Source: JAJFUE01 sp039683515 (GTDB lineage Bacteria; Sumerlaeota; Sumerlaeia; MVZB01). Taken from it: 53,067 bases of DNA. Below the pieces are notes generated by a model. That model searched no databases, had not been told where the DNA came from, and was given only the letters and a program-made list of their open reading frames with translations. The stretch lies in assembly GCA_039683515.1 (NCBI GenBank), contig JBDKRG010000019.1, positions 1 through 53,067 on the forward strand, written 5' to 3'. The translations under genes were made by a program, and so were the position numbers. This document shows, piece after piece, positions 40,163 through 48,494 of the stretch; position 1 is the first letter of the stretch, and each line of letters starts with the position of its first letter.

Positions 40163-40285
40163 TGGTTGACAAAAAGAATGCGTGAATGGCCGGCGGGGGC
40201 GCCGGCCCCACAGCGACAACAGCTGTTCGGCATCGAATAGCTCATCGCACTGTGGCGCCGGCGCCCTCGCCGGCGATTTCTGTTA
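40163..40285. repeat. GCCGGC-rich intergenic repeat (copy 1)
   Basis: Starts GTTGACAAAAA and carries GGCCGGCGGGGGCGCC near the left, AACAGCTGTTCGG in the middle and GGCGCCGGCGCCCTCGCC near the right. The arms can pair into a long hairpin. A second copy with the same order and about 90% identical core lies at 47427-47549. Confidence 0.8.
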
Positions 40286-40362
40286 CCGGAATGCTTTTGT
40301 CACTCGCCCGAACCAATAAAACATTTCGATTTCGAGGCGGCATTGCCGGCGTTCGCTTGAAT

Positions 40363-40383
40363 GTCGCTTCGAGCCGAAGCGAC
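40363..40383. repeat. Palindrome with GTCGCTTCG arms (right copy)
   Basis: GTCGCTTCG-AGC-CGAAGCGAC, inverted relative to 40133, abutting the stop codon of the methyltransferase gene. Between the two palindromes, apart from the GCCGGC-rich repeat, I see nothing. Confidence 0.8.
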
Positions 40384-41310
40384 CTACCGACGCGCTTCGG
40401 GGAACGGCGTGTCGTTCTGCCAGCCGAGCTTGCCGGTGGCGCGGTAGCGCTCGAGCCGGCGGATCATGATTTCGCAGTAGACCGGGTCGACGTCGCACGT
40501 GTAGCACGTGCGCCCCAGCCGCTCGGCCGCGACGAGCGTCGTGCCGGAGTGGCCGAAAAAGTCGACGATCAGGTCGCCCTCGGCGGAGCTCGCCTGGATG
40601 ATGCGCTCGATCGCCTTGATCGGCTTTTGCGCATAGCAGCCGTTGACGTTTTCTTCCATGCGGTAGAAGACCTGCTGGACGTCGACCCAGACGTTGCCCG
40701 GGCGGATGCAATCGGATTTGCTCCGCTCCATGTTCTCCGTCCGGCGGCCGTTGACCTGCTTGTAATAGCCGCGCAGGATCCGGGGGATGTCGGTGTATTG
40801 CACCGTGAAGGCCGGATTGCCCCGCGTGTAGAACAGGCACTCCTGGCGGACGGCCATCCAGTTGTTCTGCGTGCCGTAGCCGCGCTGGTTGCGCATGGTG
40901 ATGAACGAGCGCGATTTGAGCCCGGCGAACTCGCGCATCATGAGCATGAACTCGGGGAGCGGCTGGAACCCGTTCTCCTGGTCGGCGCCGAGCCAGACGT
41001 AGAGCGCGGAATCGGGCGCGAGGGCGCTCATCGTCGTGCGCATCCAGCGCCTGCACCATTGGATGTATTCGCGGACCGAGCGCGTTTCGAAGGCGACGAG
41101 GTTATAGGGCGGGTCTTGGATCGCCAGCGCCGCCTGCCTTGAATCCATGAGGCGGCCGACGGGCGGGGCGTTCGAGGCGTCGATGCAGCCGACCCTGTGG
41201 CCGCGCCCGGGGTCGGCCCAGATTTCGCCCGGCTTGAGTCGGCAATGGGGAAGGATCGCATCGCGCAGCTCGGAGCGCTCATCCATTCTTGGCAAAGCGA
41301 CGTTCTTCAT
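40384..41310 (-). CDS. DNA methyltransferase (N4/N6 class), orphan
   Basis: A 308-residue site-specific amino-methyltransferase. The catalytic DPPY motif is AIQDPPYNLVAF near residue 67, and the AdoMet-binding motif DFFGHSGTTLVAAERLGR lies near 250, so motif IV precedes motif I as in the beta class. The segment between holds VRQECLFYTRGNP and a possible target-recognition region. No restriction endonuclease or specificity subunit is adjacent, so it is an orphan. It could methylate the host genome for regulation or be a phage-defence remnant. The stop TAG overlaps the end of the right-hand palindrome. Confidence 0.9.
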   Translation of the reverse strand: MKNVALPRMDERSELRDAILPHCRLKPGEIWADPGRGHRVGCIDASNAPPVGRLMDSRQAALAIQDPPYNLVAFETRSVREYIQWCRRWMRTTMSALAPDSALYVWLGADQENGFQPLPEFMLMMREFAGLKSRSFITMRNQRGYGTQNNWMAVRQECLFYTRGNPAFTVQYTDIPRILRGYYKQVNGRRTENMERSKSDCIRPGNVWVDVQQVFYRMEENVNGCYAQKPIKAIERIIQASSAEGDLIVDFFGHSGTTLVAAERLGRTCYTCDVDPVYCEIMIRRLERYRATGKLGWQNDTPFPEARR

Positions 41311-41450
41311 CCGGATCCCGCCTCAGGTATCTTTCGCAAGCCAGGGCTGAATTGTGTGTTCGATTTCGGGGCGGGACAACAAAAAAGTTGGTCCCATGTT
41401 TCAGCCGGAATCAAATTCCGCCTGAGGGCGGGACTCCCGAACCCGCAAAT

Positions 41451-41696
41451 TCACTTTGCGGGAACCAGGTCCATGCCGCAGGTGGGGCATTTGCCCGGCT
41501 TGTCGCTGACGACTTCAGGGTGCATGGAACACGTGTATTTGGTCGCGGCCGGGATCATTTTGGTTGTTACCGTCGTCGGCGCAATCGTGACAACGGGGGT
41601 TACCTCGGGTTTGGGTTGAACAGGAACCTTCTCGTCGCCGCACCCCACCACCCAGGCCAGAGTCGCCAGGATGAATATGGTCGAGATCCGTTTCAT
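41451..41696 (-). CDS. Small lipoprotein with heavy-metal-binding domain
   Basis: An 81-residue lipoprotein (MKRISTIFILATLAWVVGC) with a Pro/Thr/Val-rich linker and a C-terminal domain KYTCSMHPEVVSDKPGKCPTCGMDLVPA. That matches the heavy-metal-binding domain (HMBD) found at the front of copper and silver efflux proteins: CxMHP, then CPxCGMxLVP. It likely binds Cu+ or a similar soft metal at the outer membrane or in the periplasm. It stands alone; no efflux pump is in the window. Confidence 0.9.
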   Translation of the reverse strand: MKRISTIFILATLAWVVGCGDEKVPVQPKPEVTPVVTIAPTTVTTKMIPAATKYTCSMHPEVVSDKPGKCPTCGMDLVPAK

Positions 41697-41794
41697 TTTG
41701 TCCCCCTTAGCTTTATTTTACCCGAAATCGGGCCTTTTCCGTCCGCAAAAGCATTGAGCCGTTTAGGGTTATTAAGGTATTCTCGTCTGGCGCC

Positions 41795-42724
41795 ATGAGC
41801 GCCGCCCGACTCATGACCGAACCCGCCATCCAGTTACCCCCACCCATTCGCCGCGATCGACCGGTAGGACGCTATGCCCCGAGCCCGACCGGCGACCTGC
41901 ACCTCGGCAACCTGAGGACCGCGCTCGTGGCGTGGGAGTCGATCCGCCGGCAGGGGGGGATCTTCATCCTGCGCGTCGAGGACATCGACCGGCCGCGGAC
42001 GGTCCCCGGGGCCGAGGAGCGGATGCTCGAGGACCTGCGCTGGCTCGGGATGGACTGGGACGAGGGGCCGGACGTCGGCGGGCCTGCCGGACCGTACCGG
42101 CAGTCCGACCGCGACGCGATCTACGAGGCCGCGCTGGCGCGCCTCACCGCCGCCGGGCTGACCTACCCCTGCTTCTGCAGCCGCCGCGACCTCAAGGAGG
42201 CCAGCGCCCCGCACGGCGAGGACGGCCCCGTTCACCGCATCGTCTGCTGCAACACGTTCCGCGACAACATCCCGGATCGACCGGAGGGCGCCACGACGCG
42301 GTTCCGGGTCGAGCAGCGCCGCCTGATCGAATTCGTCGACCGCCACCGGGGTCCGCAGCGCTATGACCTGGACAAGCTGTGCGGCGATTTCGTGATCCGC
42401 CGGCGCGACGGGCTGTGGGCCTACCAGCTGGCCTGCGCGGTCGACGACGGGCTGATGGGGGTGACCGAGGTCGTGCGCGGGGGGGATTTGCTCAGCTCGA
42501 CGCCGCGCCAGATCGCGCTCCTGCGGGCGCTGGGGCTGCCGGTCCCGCAGTACGAGCACATCGAGCTGGTCGCCGACGCCGAGGGCCGGCGGATGTGCAA
42601 GCGCGACGGCTCATGCTCGCTCAGAAGCCTGAGGGAGCAGGGGATAAGCCCCGAGGCGGCCCGCGCGCTGATCATGAATCAACCAATCATGAACCACGGA
42701 GACACAGAGACACAGAGAACCTAA
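41795..42724 (+). CDS. gluQ: Glutamyl-Q tRNA(Asp) synthetase
   Basis: Activates glutamate and attaches it to queuosine at position 34 of tRNA-Asp. It is a shortened GluRS catalytic core: GRYAPSPTGDLHLGNLRTAL (HIGH motif as HLGN), FILRVEDIDRPR, a zinc-binding region with Cys in YPCFCSRRDL and RIVCCN, then DFVIRRRDGLWAYQLACAVDD, and a KMSKS-like MCKRDGS. No anticodon-binding domain is present, as expected for GluQ-RS. The length (309 residues) is typical. The last residues (MNHGDTETQRT) and stop codon come from an ACACAGAG-type repeat. Two starts are possible (41795 or ATG 41813). Confidence 0.93.
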   Translation: MSAARLMTEPAIQLPPPIRRDRPVGRYAPSPTGDLHLGNLRTALVAWESIRRQGGIFILRVEDIDRPRTVPGAEERMLEDLRWLGMDWDEGPDVGGPAGPYRQSDRDAIYEAALARLTAAGLTYPCFCSRRDLKEASAPHGEDGPVHRIVCCNTFRDNIPDRPEGATTRFRVEQRRLIEFVDRHRGPQRYDLDKLCGDFVIRRRDGLWAYQLACAVDDGLMGVTEVVRGGDLLSSTPRQIALLRALGLPVPQYEHIELVADAEGRRMCKRDGSCSLRSLREQGISPEAARALIMNQPIMNHGDTETQRT

Positions 42725-42775
42725 ACGAGAAAACATCCATCTTCTCCGTGCCTCAGTGTCTCCGTGGTTCAATTT
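42693..42775. repeat. ACACAGAG octamer repeat and hairpin
   Basis: CCACGGAGACACAGAGACAC at the left and GTGTCTCCGTGG at the right form a stem of at least 12 bases. The left arm encodes the tail of GluQ-RS and its stop. It may act as a transcript end. Confidence 0.75.
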
Positions 42776-42868
42776 TTCCGGCTTTTTCGTCTTGACGGAG
42801 AAACCTTCCTTCGCTATGGTCTACTTTTTGGGTCCGCCCAGGAAGACCTGAGAAGTGGGGAATTGACC

Positions 42869-43099
42869 ATGAAAAAGTGCTACATCAGCGGCAAGAAGCC
42901 GTCCGTCGGCAATACCGTCAGCCACGCCAACAACCGCGTGAAGCGGCGCTACATGCCCAACCTGCAGACCGTGCGCATCCTCGAAGACGGCAAGGTCAAG
43001 ACCGTCCGCGTGTGCGCCAGCGAGATCCGCAGCGGCAAGATCGTCAAGGCCCCGCGCGGCATGAACAAACGCGCCATGGCGGCCAAGGCCCAGGCGTAA
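42869..43099 (+). CDS. rpmB: 50S ribosomal protein L28
   Basis: A 76-residue ribosomal protein: MKKCYISGKKPSVGNTVSHA, then NNRVKRRYMPNLQTVRI, CASEIRSGKIVKAP, all typical of bL28. GTGGGG lies 8 bases before ATG 42869. It has one Cys in the N-terminal segment and one in VRVCASE, fewer than zinc-binding L28 forms need, so it is probably the zinc-free type. Stand-alone gene, with a terminator about 65 bases downstream. Confidence 0.95.
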   Translation: MKKCYISGKKPSVGNTVSHANNRVKRRYMPNLQTVRILEDGKVKTVRVCASEIRSGKIVKAPRGMNKRAMAAKAQA

Positions 43100-43105
43100 C
43101 AAATC

Positions 43106-43160
43106 CCGAATCCGAAGTTCGAAATTCGAAACACATTCGGATTTCGAATATTCAAATTTT
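43106..43160. repeat. GGATTTC/CGAAATTC heptamer cluster
   Basis: Degenerate units related to GAATCCG, GAAATTCG and TCGGATTTCG between rpmB and its terminator. Same family as at 7674. Confidence 0.65.
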
Positions 43161-43164
43161 TAGA

Positions 43165-43189
43165 CCCGCGCTCCTCGGCGCGGGTTTTT
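43165..43189 (+). terminator. Intrinsic terminator after rpmB
   Basis: CCCGCGC/GCGCGGG stem with a 6-base loop followed by TTTTT. Confidence 0.9.
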
Positions 43190-43190
43190 C

Positions 43191-43237
43191 ATGTTCAATT
43201 TCTCATTGCTCATTTCTCATTTCTCATTCATTTTACT
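43191..43237. repeat. TTTCTCA heptamer repeat
   Basis: About four tandem units of CATTTCT or CATTGCT, the complement of the repeat at 8441. Confidence 0.75.
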
Positions 43238-43281
43238 CCTAACATATGAACCATTTTGCCTCATGAAAGGGCCTTCCGATC

Positions 43282-44139
43282 ATGAACCGTTGGAATTGTT
43301 GCCTCGTCTCCCTGTGTCTTCTCGCGGCCGCGAACCTGGCCTCGGCCTACACGACCGACACGCTCCAGGTCCCGAGCGCCAAAATGAACAAGGACGTCCC
43401 GGTCATCGTCCTGCTGCCGAACTCGTATCAAAGCGGCTCGGGAACGTTCCCGGTCTGGTACATGCTGCACGGCGCCGGCGACGACGCCACGGCCTGGCCC
43501 CGCAAGACCGCTATCGGCCAGATGGCCGACATTTATGGCTTCATCGTCGTCTGCCCGGACGCGGGGACGACGAGCTGGTATTTCGACAGCCCGATCGATC
43601 CGGCCTATCAATACGAAACGTTCGTCTCGTCCGAGCTGGTCGGCTACATCGACGGCCACTACCGGACACGGCTGGGCGCGGCGTTCCGGGCCATCGGCGG
43701 CAACAGCATGGGCGGCCACGGCGCGCTCTTCCTGTCGATCCGGCACCCGGACGTGTTCGGCGTCGCGGTCGGGTTCAGCGGCGGCTACGACCTGACGCCG
43801 TTCCCCAAGAACTGGGACATCGCCATGCGGATCGGTGCGTATAAATCGCACAAGAAACTCTGGAAAGAGCTGTCGGTCGTGACGCAGGCCAAAAAGCTCG
43901 CGAACAACCGGATTGCCATTTCGTTCGAGTGCGGCGTGGACGATTTTTTCATCAAGAACAACCGCGAGCTGCACCAGATCCTGCTCAAGAACAAGATCGA
44001 CCACGAATACACGGAGCGGCCGGGCATCCACGGCTGGGTCTACTGGCGGCCGAACCTGCAGTACCAGGCGCTGTTCGTCGCCAAGCAGTTTGAGAAGGCC
44101 GAGAAGGATTCCTTCGTCAGCGGACGGATTGTCCAGTAA
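43282..44139 (+). CDS. Exported esterase of the alpha/beta-hydrolase fold
   Basis: A 285-residue hydrolase with a signal peptide (NWCCLVSLCLLAAANLASA-like, cleavage near residue 22). It belongs to the esterase D/feruloyl esterase type: WYMLHGAGDDATAW (oxyanion region), the nucleophile in IGGNSMGGHGALF, GFSGGYDLTP, an Asp in FECGVDDFFIKNN and the His in RPGIHGWVYWR. The triad is complete. It is likely to act on ester bonds of carbohydrates or small acyl groups outside the cytoplasm. No close partner gene; a convergent tRNA gene follows at 44161. Confidence 0.87.
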   Translation: MNRWNCCLVSLCLLAAANLASAYTTDTLQVPSAKMNKDVPVIVLLPNSYQSGSGTFPVWYMLHGAGDDATAWPRKTAIGQMADIYGFIVVCPDAGTTSWYFDSPIDPAYQYETFVSSELVGYIDGHYRTRLGAAFRAIGGNSMGGHGALFLSIRHPDVFGVAVGFSGGYDLTPFPKNWDIAMRIGAYKSHKKLWKELSVVTQAKKLANNRIAISFECGVDDFFIKNNRELHQILLKNKIDHEYTERPGIHGWVYWRPNLQYQALFVAKQFEKAEKDSFVSGRIVQ

Positions 44140-44158
44140 TGGTTGAGGATTGAATAGA

Positions 44159-44250
<92 letters not shown>

Positions 44251-44381
44251 GCCTGATCCGCCGCGGGGCGGCGAATAGAACATCCTATTGAACCGACCTT
44301 GCGGCCTTGAATCAAGGTTTATGTTCGGGCTGAATTAAGAATTGGGATTCGCCTGGCCACATCCCATACAATGCAACCACG

Positions 44382-45734
44382 ATGGGCGTTCCTGAGAACA
44401 ATGATCCCAATGCGGCCGCGAGGGGCGGAAACGACAACCGCGTTTCGCTCCCCGAGTCCTACCACACGGTCGCCATCCCGGCCGGCCGGCCGTGGCGCAA
44501 AATGCTCGCGTTCGCCGGGCCGGGGTTCATGGTGGCGGTCGGCTACATGGACCCGGGCAACTGGGCGACCGACATCGCCGCCGGCTCCAGCTACAATTAC
44601 CTGCTCCTGAGCGTCGTCCTGATCTCGAGCCTGATGGCGATGTTCCTGCAGGGGCTCGCGGTCAAGCTCGGGATCGCCACGGGCCGCGACCTGGCCCAGT
44701 CGTGCCGCGACACGTTCAAGCCCCGGACGACGATCGCGCTGTGGGTGCTGTGCGAGATCGCGATCGCGGCGACCGATCTGGCCGAGGTGCTCGGCTCGGC
44801 CATCGCGCTCCACCTGCTGTTCGGGATCCCGATCGCGCTCGGCGTGTGCATCACGGCGCTCGACGTGCTGGTGGTGCTGCTGCTGCAACACAAGGGGTTC
44901 CGGGCGCTCGAGTCGATCGTGCTGACGCTGATCGGCACGATCGCCGTCTGCTTCGCCCTGGAGCTTTATTTCGCCCAGCCGGACTGGGCGGCGGTCGGCG
45001 TGGGGCTCGTCCCCTCGGGCCGGATCCTCGCCGACTCGCGCGCGCTCTATATCGCCATCGGGATCCTCGGCGCCACGGTCATGCCGCACAACCTCTACCT
45101 GCACTCCTCGGTCGTCCAGACGCGCAACTACGAGGACAAGGTCGAAAGCAAGCGCGAGGCGATCCGCTACGCCCTGATCGACTCGTCGTTCGCGCTGACG
45201 ATCGCGTTCTTCATCAACGCCTCGATCCTGGTGATGGCGGCGGCGACGTTCTACCGGGCCGGCCACCGCGAGGTCGCCGAGATCGGCGACGCCTACAAGA
45301 TGCTCAGCCCGTTGCTGAACGTCCCGGCCGCCAGCGCGCTGTTCGGCCTGGCGCTGCTGGCCTCCGGACAGAACTCGACGCTGACCGGGACGCTCGCCGG
45401 CCAGATCGTGATGGAAGGCTTCCTGAACCTGCGGCTTGCGCCGGCGGTCAGGCGGCTGATCACCCGGCTGATCGCGATCGTGCCGGCCGTCATCGTGACG
45501 CTGATCTGGGGCGAGCGCGGCGTGACCGAACTGCTGATCCTGAGCCAGGTCGTCCTGAGCCTGCAGCTGTCGTTCGCAACCTTTCCGCTCTTGTTTTTCA
45601 CCAGCGACCGGGCCAAGATGGGTGAATTCGCAATCGGCCCGCTGACGCGCATCATCGGCTGGGCCGTTTGTGTTACAATTGCCCTGTTGAACGTGTGGCT
45701 GATCCTCAAGGTCGCCGCCGAGTGGGTGAGTTGA
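44382..45734 (+). CDS. mntH: Nramp-family divalent metal transporter (MntH-like)
   Basis: Proton-coupled manganese or iron importer, 450 residues, 11 predicted helices. Metal-binding motif DPGN is present in GYMDPGNWATDIAAGSSYNY (helix 1), and the second in LGATVMPHNLYLHSSVVQTR (MPHN, helix 6). The transport signature around helix 8-9 reads SALFGLALLASGQNSTLTGTLAGQIVMEGFL. The complete motifs support real Mn2+/Fe2+ transport. A universal stress gene follows 96 bases downstream, separated by a hexamer repeat. No manganese-responsive operator was recognised. Confidence 0.94.
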   Translation: MGVPENNDPNAAARGGNDNRVSLPESYHTVAIPAGRPWRKMLAFAGPGFMVAVGYMDPGNWATDIAAGSSYNYLLLSVVLISSLMAMFLQGLAVKLGIATGRDLAQSCRDTFKPRTTIALWVLCEIAIAATDLAEVLGSAIALHLLFGIPIALGVCITALDVLVVLLLQHKGFRALESIVLTLIGTIAVCFALELYFAQPDWAAVGVGLVPSGRILADSRALYIAIGILGATVMPHNLYLHSSVVQTRNYEDKVESKREAIRYALIDSSFALTIAFFINASILVMAAATFYRAGHREVAEIGDAYKMLSPLLNVPAASALFGLALLASGQNSTLTGTLAGQIVMEGFLNLRLAPAVRRLITRLIAIVPAVIVTLIWGERGVTELLILSQVVLSLQLSFATFPLLFFTSDRAKMGEFAIGPLTRIIGWAVCVTIALLNVWLILKVAAEWVS

Positions 45735-45752
45735 GGGGCGGTTGAGTTCGAT

Positions 45753-45797
45753 TTTTCGATTACGATTACGACGCACGAGCACGAGCACGAGCACGAA
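45753..45797. repeat. Hexanucleotide (TTACGA/GCACGA) repeat
   Basis: TTACGA units then GCACGA units, the complement of the repeats at 9589 and 27511, between mntH and the universal stress gene. Confidence 0.8.
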
Positions 45798-45829
45798 ATT
45801 CAGGGATTGGTTATATGGAGGGGTAAACG

Positions 45830-46252
45830 ATGTATCAACACATTCTCATCCCCCTCGAGAACTCCCGTTACGACAAGATCATCCTGGATCACATCCGGCC
45901 GCTGGCGCGGATGCGCAACGCGCGGCTGACGCTGATCCACGTCGCCGACGGCTGGGTCGCGCGCCATTACGAGCATCTCAACCTGCGCGAGTCCGAAGAG
46001 ATCCGCGAGGACCGCGCCTACCTCGACGGCGTCGCGCGCCAGCTCGAGGACGAGGGCTTCACGGTCGACACGATCCTGGCGATGGGAGACCCCGCCGACG
46101 AAATCCTGCGCGTCATCGAGGAGACCGGCTGCGACCTCGTGGCGATGAGCACGCACGGCCATCGCTTCATCTCCGACCTGCTCTACGGCAGCACGGCCCA
46201 CAAGGTGCGCCACGCCACGACGGTGCCGGTGCTGCTCCTGCGCGCCCCGTAA
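45830..46252 (+). CDS. Universal stress protein
   Basis: A 140-residue UspA-family protein. It has the N-terminal ILIPLENSRYDK (conserved Asp/Glu region) and the ATP-binding end G-x2-G-x9-G-S/T in MSTHGHRFISDLLYGSTAHKV, where the first Gly of the pattern is followed by HRF, so ATP binding is probable but the spacing is not perfect. The ending RHATTVPVLLLRAP is typical. Placed after mntH with only a repeat between, so the two may be cotranscribed, and followed directly by the phosphodiester glycosidase gene. Confidence 0.88.
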   Translation: MYQHILIPLENSRYDKIILDHIRPLARMRNARLTLIHVADGWVARHYEHLNLRESEEIREDRAYLDGVARQLEDEGFTVDTILAMGDPADEILRVIEETGCDLVAMSTHGHRFISDLLYGSTAHKVRHATTVPVLLLRAP

Positions 46253-46262
46253 GGTGATGTCG

Positions 46263-47423
46263 ATGCCCAGGTTCGCGCGACTTCAAAGGTTCTTCCTGAT
46301 CGTCTCGCTCGCGGCCGTGCTCGGCCTGCCGCTGCTCGTGGGCCAGCACAAGGTCCGGACGGCGCCGTCCATCCCGGCCGGAATCGAGCACATCCACCAG
46401 CGCAACGGCGAAATCCCGTGGTCGATCCATATCATCCGGATCGACCGCGCCTCCAAGGACATCCGGTTCGCGTCGACGGTTTCGGGCGGCAGGATCCTGG
46501 GCCTCGGCACCGTGAGCGAGCAGGCCGAGGCGGTCAACCAGGACGGCTGGACGCCCGTCGCGGCGATCAACGGCGATTTCTTCCGCATCGAAAACGGCCC
46601 CTACCAGGGCGACATGCTCGGGCTGCAGATCACGAGCGGCACCCTGATCAGCTCGCCGTCCAACGCGGCGTTCTGGATCGGCCGCGACGGCGCGCCGCGC
46701 ATCGGCTTCGTGACCACGAAAATCCAGGTCGCCATCCCGGGCGACGAAACCACCTCGGCGACGACGATCACGGCCGGGCTCAACGGCCCGCGCGTCGACG
46801 GCCGCGCCGTCCTCTACACAACCGAATTCGGCGACACCACCCGCACCGACGACGACGGGATCGAGCTCGTGCTCGTCCCCGAGGCGGGCGGGCCGGCCGC
46901 GCCGCTGACGGTCTCCAGCCGGGCCGACCTGCGCATCGCGAAAATCCACGAGGACGGCGACAACGACATCCGGCCCGGGACGATGGTCCTGTCGATCCAG
47001 GAAGACCTGGCCGACAAGCTGCCGGCCCTCGACAAGAAAATGGTCCTGCACATGACCGTCAAGAGCGATCCCGACCTGACCGGCGTCGCGACGGCCATCG
47101 GCGGCGGCCCGATCCTCGTGCGCCGGGGGAAAGTCAATCCCGACGCCGGCCAGGCCGTGCGGCACCCGCGCACCGCGATCGGCTACAACGGCAAGAGCAT
47201 TTTCCTGGTGGTGGTCGACGGCCGGCAGTCGAGCCTGTCGGTCGGGATGACGATGCCGGAGCTGGCGCAATTCATGGCCGATCTCGGCGCGACCGAGGCG
47301 CTCAACATGGACGGCGGCGGGTCGTCGGAGCTGTGGCTCGGCGGCCAGGTGGTGAACAGCCCCTCCGAAGGCCACGAACGGGCCGTGGCCAACGCGCTGG
47401 TGGTGCTGAGCAGGAAGAAATAG
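46263..47423 (+). CDS. Exported phosphodiester glycosidase-family (NAGPA-like) protein
   Basis: A protein of about 386 residues with a signal anchor (FARLQRFFLIVSLAAVLGLPLLVG) and the NAGPA domain, named for the enzyme that removes GlcNAc from phosphodiester-linked sugars. Motifs: PVAAINGDFFRIENG, AIGGGPILVRRGK, HPRTAIGYNGKSIFLVVVDGRQ and the signature EALNMDGGGSSELWLGG. Such proteins are thought to act on exopolysaccharide or wall phosphodiesters outside the cell. AAGGTG over the stop of the previous gene sits 6 bases before ATG 46263; starts at 46254 or 46257 are also possible. The gene is effectively coupled to the universal stress gene. Confidence 0.88.
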   Translation: MPRFARLQRFFLIVSLAAVLGLPLLVGQHKVRTAPSIPAGIEHIHQRNGEIPWSIHIIRIDRASKDIRFASTVSGGRILGLGTVSEQAEAVNQDGWTPVAAINGDFFRIENGPYQGDMLGLQITSGTLISSPSNAAFWIGRDGAPRIGFVTTKIQVAIPGDETTSATTITAGLNGPRVDGRAVLYTTEFGDTTRTDDDGIELVLVPEAGGPAAPLTVSSRADLRIAKIHEDGDNDIRPGTMVLSIQEDLADKLPALDKKMVLHMTVKSDPDLTGVATAIGGGPILVRRGKVNPDAGQAVRHPRTAIGYNGKSIFLVVVDGRQSSLSVGMTMPELAQFMADLGATEALNMDGGGSSELWLGGQVVNSPSEGHERAVANALVVLSRKK

Positions 47424-47426
47424 CGG

Positions 47427-47549
47427 GGTTGACAAAAACGATGCATGAATGGCCGGCGGGGGCGCCAGCCCCACATCGAAAACAGCTGTTCGGTACCAAA
47501 CAGCTCATCGCACTGTGGCGCCGGCGCCCTCGCCGGCGATTCCTATGGC
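47427..47549. repeat. GCCGGC-rich intergenic repeat (copy 2)
   Basis: Same order of parts as at 40163: GTTGACAAAAA, GGCCGGCGGGGGCGCC, AACAGCTGTTCGG and GGCGCCGGCGCCCTCGCC. Differences are scattered substitutions (for example CCAGCC for CCGGCC). Confidence 0.8.
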
Positions 47550-47578
47550 CGGGAAACTTTTATCCCCGTAAAACGCAA

Positions 47579-47617
47579 ACCGGCCCGCCGCGTTGTCGCG
47601 GCGGGCCGGTCTTTTTT
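47579..47617. terminator. Strong intrinsic terminator between convergent genes
   Basis: 14-base stem ACCGGCCCGCCGCG/CGCGGCGGGCCGGT, TTGT loop, then CTTTTTT on the + strand. Confidence 0.92.
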
Positions 47618-47648
47618 CGGATTTCAAGATTCGAATTTCGGATTCGAA

Positions 47649-48407
47649 TTAAAGGTCCTTGCGGCCGGTGCGGACCGAGGCCTCCATCGGGTGGATGCCG
47701 GCCTCGAGCAGGGCGCGGGTCTCATCCTCGCCGCGGCTGCGCGCCTCGGTGCGGATCATGACCTCCTCGGCGACCTCCTGCGGGATGACGAGGACGCCGT
47801 CGGTGTCGCCCAGCAGGAAGTCCATCGGCCGGATCAGGATGTCGCCCCACCAGATCGGCAGGTTCCAGCCGCGGATGCGCGAGTAGTGGAAGCCGTCGAC
47901 GCAGCTGGAGTACTTGGCGTAGATCGGGAAGCCGAGCTTGCGGACGAAGCCGACGTCCTTGGCGCCGCCGTTGATGACCGCGCCGCGCACGCCGTTCTTG
48001 ATGCACGTGGTGGTGGCCAGCTCGCCCCAGAAGCCGCTCTTGTGGTCGTTGCCGCAGTCGACGACGACGATCGAGTTCCTCGGGTAGGAACCGACCATCT
48101 TAGCGCCCATCATGCCGCGCTCCTCGGGGCGCGGGTCGCTGATCCACTGGATGGTGAACGCGAATCCGGCCAGGGCGGGCTCGTCGTTGGTCATCCACTT
48201 GGTCAGGCACTTGACGTCCGGCCCGAGCCACTGGTTGTGGAGGTTCATCTCCTGGAAGATGTCGATGACGGCGCCGGTGTAGAGCTTGCTATATCGCTCG
48301 CACATGTCGTCGATGTCGAGCTTGTAAGGCGACTGGAACTGGCGCACTTCACAGAGGCTGGGTTCACCGGCCTTGTTTGGGCCCAGAAGCATGTTGTTGT
48401 AATCCAT
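47649..48407 (-). CDS. RraA-like aldolase/dimethylmenaquinone methyltransferase-fold protein
   Basis: A 252-residue member of the RraA/HMG aldolase fold. The N-terminal YSKLYTGAVIDIFQEM and the loop FWGELATTTCIKNGVRGAVINGGAKDVGF match the GE...A...G..G.V.(D/N)G..(R/K)D pattern, but the usual Arg of the catalytic R-D pair is Lys here (GGAKD). Enzyme members cleave 4-hydroxy-4-methyl-2-oxoglutarate-type acids; others inhibit RNase E. The neighbouring MFS importer and Gfo/Idh dehydrogenase point to a catabolic lyase. ATG 48407 has GGAAGG upstream; the longer reading is unlikely. Confidence 0.8.
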   Translation of the reverse strand: MDYNNMLLGPNKAGEPSLCEVRQFQSPYKLDIDDMCERYSKLYTGAVIDIFQEMNLHNQWLGPDVKCLTKWMTNDEPALAGFAFTIQWISDPRPEERGMMGAKMVGSYPRNSIVVVDCGNDHKSGFWGELATTTCIKNGVRGAVINGGAKDVGFVRKLGFPIYAKYSSCVDGFHYSRIRGWNLPIWWGDILIRPMDFLLGDTDGVLVIPQEVAEEVMIRTEARSRGEDETRALLEAGIHPMEASVRTGRKDL

Positions 48408-48494
48408 CGATCGATTCCTTCCAGTTATATAGAAGTGTTGTTTTTCAATGTGGGAAAATTCTTTATATTCCTGGGAGCCCACTCGCCCCAAATT

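Noticed and set aside
44251..44381. Manganese-responsive operator before mntH
   Set aside because: No convincing palindrome of the MntR or Mur type could be found in the spacer.
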